Source of the DNA: UBA11865 sp963749825
GTDB lineage: Bacteria > Chloroflexota > Anaerolineae > Promineifilales > Promineifilaceae
Direction of reading: 5' to 3'
DNA: 64,000 nucleotides
NCBI GenBank assembly: GCA_963749825.1
Contig: CAVVOI010000016.1
Location: forward strand, 434,001-498,000
Shown: one piece after another, positions 27,084 to 35,724 of the stretch
Layout of the letters: each line of letters begins with the position of its first letter
How positions within the stretch are numbered: position 1 is the first letter of the stretch
The notes under the pieces: model-generated
The model's input: only the letters and a program-made list of their open reading frames with translations
Told to the model about the DNA's origin: nothing
Databases searched by the model: none
Program-made: the position numbers and the translations under genes

Positions 27084-27124
27084 CAGCAGGTTAAATGGTA
27101 ATTTGTTTGTCATTTAACCTGCTG
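27084..27124. terminator. Perfect 14-bp inverted repeat after the serine hydrolase gene
   Basis: CAGCAGGTTAAATG (27084-27097) pairs exactly with 27111-27124 around a 13-base loop. There is no T-run, so it could be a factor-assisted terminator or an mRNA-stabilising end. It sits 65 bp before the amidase gene and could equally act in its leader. Confidence 0.55.
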
Positions 27125-27188
27125 GTCAAAAACAACATGTCATAAAAAAATCTCTATACCCTGTTGGCGATCAATTTTCAAGCTAACA

Positions 27189-29423
27189 ATGAGTGTCAAA
27201 ATGATTTTCAAAAAAGTAGTAGTTTTCCTTATGATCCTTGGTGTGCTTTTACTGGCTGCTTGTCAGAGCGACACCCCCGACCCAACGGCAACCCCGCAAC
27301 CAACCAGTCCCCCGGCAACGGCCGTTGCCCCCATAGAAGAACAGGCGCCGGAACCCACCGAAGCGGTTTCCGAAGTAGAAGCAGACATGCTCGACCTGGA
27401 TGTCTTGACCGCTCACCCCTGGCAGTGGACCTCCTTCACCAGCCCGGTGGAAGAAGTGACCGTGGAAATGCCGGAGAGCTACCTACTGACTTTCAACAGT
27501 GACGGCGCGGTCAGCGTCAAGGCCGACTGCAACAACGCCAGCGGCGGTTACACGGCCGACGCCACCAGCCTGACCATTCAAATGGGCCCCATGACTATGG
27601 CTGCTTGTCCCGAAGGCTCTCGCAGCGACCAGTTTGTGACCCTGCTGGGTGGAGCCGCCAATTACTTCTTCGAGGATGGCCAGATGTATATCGACTTGGT
27701 GGCTGACGGCGGCACAATGGTCTTGGCCCCGTCCGACAACGCCTCCGTGGTTGCCGAATACGATTCAGCAAACCAGGAAACAGAAATAGAATTCTGTGCT
27801 TTGTTTGATCTGCCTTTTCCCCGGCCGGAGCCTGCCTACACGGGCAAGTTGGAACGGGACTTTACCCCCTTCGCCGCCGCCTTGGATGCCTATACACCGG
27901 AAGAAGCAGCTGCGCGCGAAGCCTTGGTCAGCGGCAAGACGATTCCCGAGCTGCAGACATTAATGGATGAGGGCCAGCTGAGCTCCGTTGAACTGGTCGT
28001 CTATTACCTGGATCGTATTCAGCGCTACGACGTGGATAAGCTCAATTCGGTGTTGGAGCTTAATCCGGAAGCCTTCGACATTGCTTCAAGCCTGGATAAC
28101 GAACGGGCGGCCGGTAATGTTCGTGGTCCCATGCACGGCATCCCGGTGTCGCTCAAGGACAATATCGCCACTGGCGACCAGATGCATACAGCTGCCGGCG
28201 CTGCTGCGATGCTCGCTTGGAATCCCGACAGAGATGCGTTTTTGGTCAGCCAACTGCGGGATGCAGGGGCAGTTGTTATGGGCAAGGCAAATCTATCTGA
28301 ATGGGCCAATTACATGGATCCCTGTATGCCCAACGGCTTCAGCACCACTGGCGGCCAGACACAGAATCCCTATGGCCCTTTTGAGACTTATGGCTCCAGC
28401 AGTGGTTCGGCCGTGTCTGTGGCGGCAGATCTGACAACCGTAAGCGTAGGATCAGAAACGCAAGGATCCATCCTATTGCCAGCCGGCATCAACTCTGTTG
28501 TGGGTTTGAAGACGAGTATGGGCATGGTCAGCCGTGACTACGTCATCCCGCTGCTGCCGATGCAGGATGTACCCGGGCCGATGGGGCGCAGTGTGACCGA
28601 TGTGGCCGTGCTGTTGAGCGCCATGACCGGCGTGGACGCCAATGATTTTACAACGAGCGGCAACCCGCTGGTGGGGACAGACTTCACCCAGTTCTTAACG
28701 CCTGAGAGTTTGAAGGATTTAAAAGTTGGCCTGCCCGTATGGAACGAGCAGGCGTTTGAACAATTCTTTGCTGACCTCGATATTACCGATGAGGAAACAC
28801 AAGGAAATTTTCGGGAAATCTACGCAGCTGAAGCTGAGAGCTTACGCGCTACGGGCGAAATGCTTTCCGCGGCCGGTGTGACTGTGGTGGAGTTTCCGAG
28901 ATCGGAGATCCCACCAAACGCGACAAAGATCGCTCAAAGGCTTGAGTACGGCTACAAAGACGCGATCAATTCCTTCCTGGCCGATCTGGGCGAGGATGCC
29001 CCGGTAGCCTCACTGGAAAAAATTATCGCCTTCAACAATGAAGACGCAGCCAATCGTGCCCCGTATGGACAAGGTCATTTGGAAGCAGCCCAAAATACGA
29101 CTATAACCGCTGAAGAATATGCCACAATGGCGCAAGAAGACAACGGTTTTGCTCGCAACGCGTTGGACATCATCTTCGATAATTACGACATTGACGTAAT
29201 TGTCCATGAAGTGGGGCAGCTCTATGCGCCTGCCGGATATCCTGCTCTGACTGTCCCATCCGGTTATGCCGAAGATGGTACGCCTCTGAGCGTCGTTTTT
29301 GTAGGCCAGTTCTGGTCTGAACCGCAGCTGCTGGCCGTCGGCTATGCCTTCGAACAAGCCGCCCAGGCGCGCATTGCGCCTGATTTAGAGACGACGCTGC
29401 AGTCGATAAGAGAAATCGAGTAA
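27189..29423 (+). CDS. Lipoprotein with META-like domain and amidase-signature enzyme
   Basis: 744 aa (the Met at residue 5 is an alternative start). A signal peptide with lipobox LAAC (Cys25) and a Pro/Thr linker precede one META-like module (about 75-180; SVKADCNNASGGY, MTMAACPEGS). From about 255 onward it is an amidase-signature hydrolase: GIPVSLKDNI supplies the catalytic Lys, YGSSSGSAVSVAAD the cis-Ser region, and GSETQGSILLPA the nucleophile Ser. The C-terminus GYPALTVPSGYAEDGTPLSV is family-typical. It would hydrolyse an amide outside the cytoplasm; the substrate is unknown. Confidence 0.9.
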   Translation: MSVKMIFKKVVVFLMILGVLLLAACQSDTPDPTATPQPTSPPATAVAPIEEQAPEPTEAVSEVEADMLDLDVLTAHPWQWTSFTSPVEEVTVEMPESYLLTFNSDGAVSVKADCNNASGGYTADATSLTIQMGPMTMAACPEGSRSDQFVTLLGGAANYFFEDGQMYIDLVADGGTMVLAPSDNASVVAEYDSANQETEIEFCALFDLPFPRPEPAYTGKLERDFTPFAAALDAYTPEEAAAREALVSGKTIPELQTLMDEGQLSSVELVVYYLDRIQRYDVDKLNSVLELNPEAFDIASSLDNERAAGNVRGPMHGIPVSLKDNIATGDQMHTAAGAAAMLAWNPDRDAFLVSQLRDAGAVVMGKANLSEWANYMDPCMPNGFSTTGGQTQNPYGPFETYGSSSGSAVSVAADLTTVSVGSETQGSILLPAGINSVVGLKTSMGMVSRDYVIPLLPMQDVPGPMGRSVTDVAVLLSAMTGVDANDFTTSGNPLVGTDFTQFLTPESLKDLKVGLPVWNEQAFEQFFADLDITDEETQGNFREIYAAEAESLRATGEMLSAAGVTVVEFPRSEIPPNATKIAQRLEYGYKDAINSFLADLGEDAPVASLEKIIAFNNEDAANRAPYGQGHLEAAQNTTITAEEYATMAQEDNGFARNALDIIFDNYDIDVIVHEVGQLYAPAGYPALTVPSGYAEDGTPLSVVFVGQFWSEPQLLAVGYAFEQAAQARIAPDLETTLQSIREIE

Positions 29424-29815
29424 GGTTTTGATGAAATCACAAACGGTACAAAATTCTGAATGAAATTTGGGGGGAAACTGATGAAAACGACAGGCAATAA
29501 ATGCTTCGTGACCGTCAGAATGGTAACACCGCCGGAGAACCCAAACCTGGCATTCACCATTACGTTTGTCATCCAGTAGGGGCCAATCGGTCTCACCCGA
29601 CTAACAGTATATCGTCATGTGAATTGCTTACTGACCGAAGAGGCTCGACGGAAATACAGAAAAAGGTGGGTTATGCCTATAGGTCTATGTCTAGTAAGGT
29701 ATTTGTGAACAGGTGTTTTTAGTGATTGTGCGCTGCATCCACCCTTATGGCGGCCGCGTACAAAAATTATTGGTGATTGAATCTGTTTTCTATAGCAAGC
29801 TAAAGGAGGTTTGTA
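29424..29815. other. Gap without a supported gene
   Basis: 392 bp between the amidase lipoprotein and the holin-like gene. Only short frames with no recognisable family are open. No repeat or terminator stands out. The promoter of the holin-like gene presumably lies near 29760-29800, but no clear -35/-10 pair was found. Confidence 0.3.
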
Positions 29816-30187
29816 ATGGGTACAGTATTTGGATTATTGATCGGCTTAGTGATCGGCGGGTTGATAACTGGCCTCGTCATCTGGGTCGTGAGTAAGCTGG
29901 GTCTAGGTCTTAACGTGGAAGGTTTTGGCAGCGCCTTTTTGGCCGCCATCGTCATTGCCATTGTGGGCGCCATTGTTACCTGGCTGCTCAGTCTCATAGG
30001 CATAGAGATTGGCGGGGGCCTGATCGGCGGCATCATCCACCTGATCATCGCGGCCGTCGTGCTGTTGATAAGCGATCGGTTCCTAAAAGGTTTGAAGGTG
30101 GCCGGATTTACCGGCGCGCTGATCGCTGCCGTTGCCATCGGCGTCGTTTACTGGCTAATCGGCTGGGTCATTAGCCTGATCGCCTAG
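29816..30187 (+). CDS. Small holin-4-like membrane protein
   Basis: 123 aa and almost entirely hydrophobic: about four membrane segments separated by Gly turns (FGLLIGLVIGGLITGLVIWVV, GSAFLAAIVIAIVGAIVTWLL). The motif SKLGLGLNVEGFGSAFLAAI resembles the phage-holin-4/YvlD family, which is usually a chromosomal membrane protein of unknown function and not lytic. AAAGGAGG precedes the ATG. A hairpin terminator follows. Confidence 0.75.
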   Translation: MGTVFGLLIGLVIGGLITGLVIWVVSKLGLGLNVEGFGSAFLAAIVIAIVGAIVTWLLSLIGIEIGGGLIGGIIHLIIAAVVLLISDRFLKGLKVAGFTGALIAAVAIGVVYWLIGWVISLIA

Positions 30188-30216
30188 ACCAATAAAGCGT
30201 TATCCTGATCAGAGAT

Positions 30217-30256
30217 CCCTTTGGGCGACTCTTTTGAAAGGAGTTCGCCCAAAGGG
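30217..30256 (+). terminator. Hairpin after the holin-like gene
   Basis: CCCTTTGGGCG pairs with CGCCCAAAGGG, with a partly paired inner segment (ACTC/GGAGT) and TTTT in the loop. No T-run follows, so strength is uncertain. Confidence 0.6.
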
Positions 30257-30409
30257 CCGCCTTGCTCACGATTTTCTTGCAGCCATTGGATGTTGAGAAG
30301 CGATTGATAACCGTAGTCGGCCTTTCGCTTGTATTAACCTTCCAAGCAGCGGGACCTGATTGACTCAGTGACCGCTGACTACCAGGCCAGGACCAAAAAG
30401 AAGTAAGGT

Positions 30410-30682
30410 TTGGAGACGCCGGAGGTTGAAGAAGGGCAAGAAGGTGAAGACGGCCGTGAGCCGGCGCGACAAGGATTGCGGCAAGCTGCTGACTTGCTTG
30501 ATGAGAAATGCCTGTCCGAAGAAGCCGCCGGCTTCAAGCAGTGGATAATGGATATTGCCCAAGCCGTGGCGGAAGCCGACAAAGAAGGCAGCCATTTTGG
30601 TATCGGCGGCGTGAAAGTGACCAACAAGGAAAAAGCAGCCCTGGCGGAAATAAAGTCCTATTTGGGACTATCAGACGGATAA
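30410..30682 (+). pseudogene. Probable 5'-truncated gene fragment, unknown family
   Basis: A 90-codon frame that can begin only at TTG: ETPEVEEGQEGE..., then QAADLLDEKCLSEEAAGFKQWIM, AVAEADKEGSHFGIGGVKVT and ALAEIKSYLGL. The C-terminal half is a credible helical domain. The same frame upstream reads ...DSVTADYQARTKKK and then a TAA directly before it, so the start looks lost or the gene split. No ribosome site is convincing. The family was not identified. Confidence 0.4.
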
Positions 30683-30730
30683 ATGTGGCATATTCCGCTA
30701 TGAAAAATGTTGTGTCTGGAGAAGAACCTG

Positions 30731-30868
30731 ATGGATGAAAGAGCTAGATCAGTGGAAAACCTGCACACTCAAATTGAAAAGACACAGGTGGAAGGCGACA
30801 AACAAACACCAACGCTTACAGGACTCTTTCCTGTCCCGGCTCATTCCCAAGCTTCCCAAGCAAGTTAA
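30731..30868 (+). CDS. Possible 45-aa small protein
   Basis: ATG with GGAGAAG at good distance (GGAGAAG-aacctg-ATG) opens a frame MDERARSVENLHTQIEKTQV... ending PAHSQASQAS. The first half is helical and charged. No homologue is recognised. The only support is the ribosome site and the otherwise empty 299-bp gap. Confidence 0.25.
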   Translation: MDERARSVENLHTQIEKTQVEGDKQTPTLTGLFPVPAHSQASQAS

Positions 30869-30981
30869 TTACTCGTCAGACAACAGCAGTTGACGGAACA
30901 TTATTGTAGGGGAAAATGAGGATATTAATTGTTCTCTATCCTTCGGCACTGAACAAGTGATTCAAATCTGGAGTCCACGAC

Positions 30982-32136
30982 GTGAGTAAAAACGAGATAC
31001 CAAACCGCAAGGCCGTCAAACGAGAACATGCTGAAAACTACCTGCTAACTTCCCTGGTTGCTTTTGGGGTTACGCTTGTTGGGGTCCGCCTGTTTCTGGA
31101 CCTGAGCGGCTACCCCCAGATTGGCACCAGTGTGCTGCATATCGCCCATGCTCTGTGGGGCGCGTTACTGCTTTTTATCGCCGTCTTGCTGCCGCTAATT
31201 CTGGCTAACGGTTGGGCAATTCAGACCAGCGCCCTGTTGAGCGGGATTGGAATCGGCCTTTTCATCGATGAGGTGGGCAAGTTCATCACCCAGAAGAATG
31301 ATTATTTCTTCCCGCCCGCTTTGCCTCTAATCTATGGCTTTTTCCTCCTGATCGTGTTTCTCTACCTTTACTTTCGCCGGTCGAGCCAGGAAGATTCGCG
31401 CAAAGCCATGTACCATGCCCTGGATGGGCTGAAAGATATTTTGGATGGTGATCTTGACCAGGCCGAGGCTGCTCAAATCGAAGATCAGCTGGCCATCGCC
31501 GGCCGATCCGAAAACAACTCAATCAGCTCCCTGGCCAGCATCCTCGGTGCCTACCTGCAACAAGAAAAACAACAGTTGTCAGAGGCTAAACCTGGTTTTT
31601 GGAGAAGGGCCGCCCAACGCGTCGATGAACTCGGCCGCCGGCTCGGGCGACGGAACCACCGCCGGCTGATCTCAGTCATGTTGGTCATATGGTCGCTTTC
31701 GGCCGTGCTTACCGGTGCCCTGCTACCCTTAGTTGCTTTTGGTGTTGTGGATTTAAAGGATGAGGCGTTTCAAGCAGGCCTTTCAAGTTCGGAGCTTTCA
31801 GTCGTTAACAGCCCCTTCTGGCTCTATTTCACCTTGCTGCTGCCAGTAGGGATTGCTCTTTTGGTCTTGCTAGCCCTCTTCGCCTGGCTAAGGGGTAACG
31901 AAGAGCGAGGCCAAAAAGTGGCCACCTTTAGCCTGGTACTCTCGCTTGTCCTCATGCAACCACTGCTCTTTTACATTAACCAGCTCGGGGCCCTGGGTGG
32001 AACCCTGTATCTGTTCGCGTTCTTGCTCATCCTCCTGGCCTATCGCCGCTGGTATTTGGCGAGCGAAAGCGTTGACGGGCAAGTGGCAAATGGTGTCGAA
32101 GATCACAAAACAGGTCCTACAGAGATTGAATCATGA
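30982..32136 (+). CDS. Multi-pass membrane protein of unknown function
   Basis: 384 aa, GTG start with GGAG eight bases upstream. About four membrane segments lie in residues 25-130. A soluble middle stretch follows (about 130-225; Ala/Glu/Gln-rich helices such as DLDQAEAAQIEDQL, then an Arg-rich piece), then about four more segments. The symmetry of two membrane halves around a helical insert is notable. The family was not recognised. It starts the run of envelope-type genes to 34722. Confidence 0.65.
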   Translation: MSKNEIPNRKAVKREHAENYLLTSLVAFGVTLVGVRLFLDLSGYPQIGTSVLHIAHALWGALLLFIAVLLPLILANGWAIQTSALLSGIGIGLFIDEVGKFITQKNDYFFPPALPLIYGFFLLIVFLYLYFRRSSQEDSRKAMYHALDGLKDILDGDLDQAEAAQIEDQLAIAGRSENNSISSLASILGAYLQQEKQQLSEAKPGFWRRAAQRVDELGRRLGRRNHRRLISVMLVIWSLSAVLTGALLPLVAFGVVDLKDEAFQAGLSSSELSVVNSPFWLYFTLLLPVGIALLVLLALFAWLRGNEERGQKVATFSLVLSLVLMQPLLFYINQLGALGGTLYLFAFLLILLAYRRWYLASESVDGQVANGVEDHKTGPTEIES

Positions 32137-32181
32137 CTATAAAAACGAACTTCTCAGAATAAGAATGGCAAGGGGTCTTTT

Positions 32182-33208
32182 ATGAATTCAGAAGTTAATA
32201 ACTCGGATCAAAAAGTTAAGAAATCAGGGTCCACGTATAAAACAGGTCCTGAAGGTGCTGGCCCTGATCTTACTGGCTATCCTGGCGATTATCCTTCTCA
32301 TTGGCTTGATCCCTGTGTCGACCGATGAGCTTGATTCGAGCCCAAATCCGGCCGGCAACTATGACGAAGCGGTCCAGCGCTTCGAGGCTATTCAACAAGA
32401 AGAGGCACCCATCGTGAACGACGCCGGCAACTCGCTGCTCATGACCCATGGGGAGCAGACAGAGAAGGCCTATGTGCTGATCCACGGCACCACCAATTCC
32501 CCTCGCCAATTCGAGGAGTTGGGTGAGACGCTGCACGACCGCGGCCATAATGTCCTGATCTTGCGGATGCCCCACCATGGGCTGCAGAGCCATGATGTCA
32601 GCGAACTTAAAGCGCTGAGGGCTGAAGAACTGCGAGACTATGCCGACGGCGCCGTCGACATCGCCACCGGGCTCGGCGATGAGCTAATCGTGGTCGGCAT
32701 ATCTGGCGGTGGCGCGGTCACCTCCTGGATCGCCCAGCACCGGCCGGAAGTGGCTGAGGTTTTGCCCTTGTCTCCCTTCTTTGGCGTGCCCGAAGTTCCG
32801 CCATTCCTCAATACTTTTCTGATGAGTCTGGCCAGTAGGGTGCCCAATGTCACTTTACAAAACTCGGCCGAGCCGCAGCGCGATTGGGTTTACCGCGGCG
32901 AGGCGACCCGGGGCGTGGCCGAATTCATGCGTCTGGGAAGGAATGTATTGCGCGCGGCTGAGAGCGATATTCCGGCTGTGAGCCCCATCCATTTCGTAAC
33001 CACCGCCGTCGACGATACGGCCGACAATGACTATACCGTTGAACTGGCCAAGATGTGGGCGGAGTCGGGCGCGGATGTCGACAGTTTTGAATTTGAATCT
33101 TCCTTCGATATCCCGCATAATTCAATTGATCCGGCGGCCGATGCCCAGAAGAAAGCGTTGGTTTACGCCAAGATCTTGGAGCTATTGGGCGAAGATCCAA
33201 TCCAGTAG
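32182..33208 (+). CDS. Alpha/beta hydrolase, membrane-anchored; start region frameshifted
   Basis: Esterase/lysophospholipase-like hydrolase. Features are YVLIHGTTNSPRQFEELG (oxyanion region), VVGISGGGAVTSWIAQ (nucleophile Ser in GISGG), an acid in TAVDDTADN, and a C-terminal His in FDIPHNSID. The N-terminus is a single membrane helix (LILLAILAIILLIGLIPV). The ATG at 32182 has an ideal AGGGG-tctttt spacing but is one base out of frame; adding one A in ATGAATTC yields a sensible basic N-terminus (MKIQKLITRIKKL...). Otherwise translation must start at the GTG at 32255. The upstream start is preferred. Confidence 0.8.
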
Positions 33209-33277
33209 CATAGGCCGTTAACAAAGTACCAGTCTGTGATGCAAATGTATATTTCACCAAATAAAGGAGAGTAAAAA

Positions 33278-33550
33278 ATGAGCAACGTTATATCATTCAT
33301 TATCGGGGCGGTTTTCGGCGGCGCCATTGCCCTGCTGTTTGCCCCACAAAGCGGCGAAGAGCTGCGGGCAAATATTCGTAACGAGGCCGAGGTTGAGCGA
33401 CAACGATTGCAGGCCCAGTACGAGAAAAGCATGCAAGACCTGCGCGAGCGCATCGAAATGGTGCAGGCCGACGTGCAATCGCTTCTGGAAAGAAGCGATG
33501 AGCAGGAAGAACAGGCGGCCGAGGGGTCTGAGGCAGCCGAGTCTGCCTAG
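33278..33550 (+). CDS. YtxH-domain small protein
   Basis: 90 aa. A single N-terminal membrane helix with the YtxH signature (IIGAVFGGAIALLFAPQSGEELR) is followed by a long charged coiled coil and an acidic tail. The family is linked to general stress in Bacillus; the molecular role is unknown. AAGGAG precedes the ATG. It sits between the hydrolase and the AIM24-like gene. Confidence 0.85.
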   Translation: MSNVISFIIGAVFGGAIALLFAPQSGEELRANIRNEAEVERQRLQAQYEKSMQDLRERIEMVQADVQSLLERSDEQEEQAAEGSEAAESA

Positions 33551-33658
33551 TCAGCCTGATCTGATCTCACTCACCGGCTAAACAACCCCAGAACGTGGTT
33601 TCCTGGCCGCCCATTCGGCGGTTCATGAGCCCTCGTTCCCAAACAAAGGAGATTATTA

Positions 33659-34342
33659 ATGGAAGTAGATGTTCGTTACCGGCCGGCCTATGCCTTAGCC
33701 ATGGTCACTTTAGAGGCCAAAGAAACGATCCAAGTCGAGAGCGGGGCCATGGTCGGCATGTCCCCCGATCTGGAATTGAAGACCGAGGCCAAGGGCGGGT
33801 TTCTCAAATCGTTGAGCCGCTCGGTATTTGGCGGCGAAAGCTTTTTCCTGAACACCTATACCGCCGTCGCCCAAGGGGATTCGGTGGCCCTGGCGCCCCC
33901 ATTACCCGGCGATATTGCTGTCATCGAGTTACACAACGAGACCCTGCTGGTCCAATCAGGTTCCTATCTGGCCAGCTCTGAAGGTATCCAGGTCGATACC
34001 AAGTGGTCGGGCGCCAAGACTTTCTTCGGCAGCGAAGGCTTGATCATGCTCAAGATCAGCGGCACCGGCACGCTGATCGTTTCCAGCTATGGGGCCATTC
34101 ACGACATTGAATTAGCGGCCGGCCAGAGCTATATAGTCGATACCGGGCACCTGGTCACTTTTGAGGAACATCTCAAATTCGAGCTAAAAAAGGTGGCCGG
34201 TTGGAAAAGCACCCTCTTCAGCGGCGAGGGGCTGGTCATTGAGCTAACCGGGCCTGGCAAAATCACAATTCAAAGTCGCAGCCAGGATTCATTCCTGTCC
34301 TGGCTCATCCCCCAATTGCCAACGCAATCGAGTAGCAACTAA
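33659..34342 (+). CDS. AIM24/TIGR00266-family protein
   Basis: 227 aa, all-beta. The family pattern is clear: VESGAMVGMSPDLELKTEAK, KSLSRSVFGGESFFLNTYTA, ILVSSYG-like TLIVSSYGAIHDI, and VDTGHLVTFEEHLKFE. Bacterial members have unknown function and resemble the mitochondrial protein Aim24. AAAGGAG precedes the ATG. Its TAA overlaps the next ATG by one base (TAATG), so the two are translationally coupled. Confidence 0.88.
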   Translation: MEVDVRYRPAYALAMVTLEAKETIQVESGAMVGMSPDLELKTEAKGGFLKSLSRSVFGGESFFLNTYTAVAQGDSVALAPPLPGDIAVIELHNETLLVQSGSYLASSEGIQVDTKWSGAKTFFGSEGLIMLKISGTGTLIVSSYGAIHDIELAAGQSYIVDTGHLVTFEEHLKFELKKVAGWKSTLFSGEGLVIELTGPGKITIQSRSQDSFLSWLIPQLPTQSSSN

Positions 34343-34722
34343 TGAGCAAAGTCTATTTACATAGAGAAAGTTGGCCCGATAAATATATAGGCCGCGTGGA
34401 AGAAGACGGCCGCGTCTACCGCTCTGATCCTGGGCCTGACGATCGCATTGGCCGGGTGAATCTCGAGAATGGCGAAATCCACAAAACCAAGACGGGGCCC
34501 GATAAATATGTCGGTCGCGTCGATCTGGAAAACGGCAAAGTCTACCGCCATATCCCGGCCGCGGCCGACGAGTATATCGGCCGGGTTCGCGAAGATGGTA
34601 AAATGTACCGCCACCGCGTGGCTGGACCGGACGATTATTCCGGCCACATGGAGGAATTTATTTCCTTCGCCCATTCCGGAGCGGCCTTTTTGCTGCTGGT
34701 CCTGCCGGCCGTCGAGATTTAA
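34342..34722 (+). CDS. Tandem-repeat protein, GxVYR/YIGRV units
   Basis: 126 aa built of about four to five units of 24-25 residues, each with a core like PDKYIGRVEEDGRVYR (PDDRIGRVNLENGEIHK, PDKYVGRVDLENGKVYR, ADEYIGRVREDGKMYR), then a hydrophobic tail LLLVLPAVEI. The repeats suggest a beta-blade or beta-roll with charged turns. The function is unknown. It is coupled to the AIM24-like gene. Confidence 0.75.
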   Translation: MSKVYLHRESWPDKYIGRVEEDGRVYRSDPGPDDRIGRVNLENGEIHKTKTGPDKYVGRVDLENGKVYRHIPAAADEYIGRVREDGKMYRHRVAGPDDYSGHMEEFISFAHSGAAFLLLVLPAVEI

Positions 34723-34772
34723 AAGCGCAACTATATCGCTCCGCTCAGCCTGATGATGTGCGTACCTGTTTG

Positions 34773-34846
34773 TCGGGCGCACATACAAGTTGACATGCCC
34801 GCGCCCATCTGCGTGGGCATGTCATTGACTGACAGATTGTTCGTAG
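34773..34846 (+). repeat. Dispersed non-coding repeat, copy B
   Basis: Second copy of the element at 12007-12086. Its centre is a hairpin, ATGCCC...GGGCAT (34795-34820), followed by CATTGACTGACAG and GTTCGTAG. It lies between the repeat-protein gene and the promoter of the ABC-2 exporter. Confidence 0.6.
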
Positions 34847-34863
34847 GCCCTGTGCACCCCTGT

Positions 34864-34895
34864 TTGTCCTGCCCTTTGCTCATATTTGTTATAAT
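34864..34895 (+). promoter_or_regulatory. Candidate extended -10 promoter of the second exporter operon
   Basis: TGTTATAAT (extended -10, TATAAT at 34890-34895) lies 56 bp before the ABC ATPase start. The best -35-like word, TTGTCC (34864-34869), is 20 bp away, longer than usual, so the extended -10 may carry the promoter. The same TTTGTTATAAT string recurs at 45495-45505. Confidence 0.5.
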
Positions 34896-34950
34896 CAGGG
34901 TGTCCCAGTTTAAAATTAAAGAAAGGAAACTGTTGCCCACCTAAAACCTG

Positions 34951-35724
34951 ATGCCTGATCCCATCATCGAAGCCGTCGGCCTGACCCGGACCTATGGCGA
35001 CTTTAAGGCCGTTGACGCTGTCTCTTTTAACGTCTTCGGCGGCGAAATCGTCGGATTTTTAGGCCCCAACGGCGCCGGCAAAACCACCACCATTAAGATA
35101 CTCACCGGTCTACTCCAGCCTACGGCCGGAACCGCACGCATCGCCGGGCACGACATTCAAGACGATTCCATGGCGGCTAAGGCCAGCCTGGGTTTCGTGC
35201 CCGATACGCCCAACCTGTATGGCAAGCTCAAGGCCAGCGAATACCTGCGCTTCATGGGCCAGCTTTACAGGGTGCCTTCCGACGTGGTAGAAGAGCGCAT
35301 CAAACATTTGCTTGACCTCTTAGAATTGACCGACGTCTCCGGCAATTACCTGGACAGCTTCAGCCATGGCATGCAGCAGAAGGTAGCCATCATCGGCGCA
35401 TTTTTGCACGATCCCCGGGTCATCTTCATGGACGAGCCCACCGTGGGCCTGGACCCCAAGTCGGCCCGCCTCATCAAAGACATGATGATCCAGTGCCGCG
35501 ACAACGGCAATTCAGTCTTCTTTTCGACCCACATCCTGGAGATCGCGCAAAACATGTGCGACCGGGTCATCATCATCAATAAAGGCCGCATCGTGGCCGA
35601 TGCCCAGGTCGCTGAGCTTCGCAACCTGCGTGGCGATGATGAAACGCTGGAAGATATCTTCTTGGAACTGACCGGCGGCCAGGATGTGGACGAGATGGTC
35701 AAAGAATTAGCCGATGGTTCGTGA
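34951..35724 (+). CDS. ABC-2 exporter ATP-binding protein
   Basis: 257-aa ATPase of the CcmA/NatA kind. Walker A GPNGAGKTTT is near residues 38-47, then a signature variant FSHGMQQK, Walker B VIFMDEPTVGLDP and switch FFSTHILE. It carries out ATP-driven export with the membrane subunit that overlaps its 3' end by 11 bp. No strong ribosome site is seen at the ATG. Confidence 0.93.
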   Translation: MPDPIIEAVGLTRTYGDFKAVDAVSFNVFGGEIVGFLGPNGAGKTTTIKILTGLLQPTAGTARIAGHDIQDDSMAAKASLGFVPDTPNLYGKLKASEYLRFMGQLYRVPSDVVEERIKHLLDLLELTDVSGNYLDSFSHGMQQKVAIIGAFLHDPRVIFMDEPTVGLDPKSARLIKDMMIQCRDNGNSVFFSTHILEIAQNMCDRVIIINKGRIVADAQVAELRNLRGDDETLEDIFLELTGGQDVDEMVKELADGS

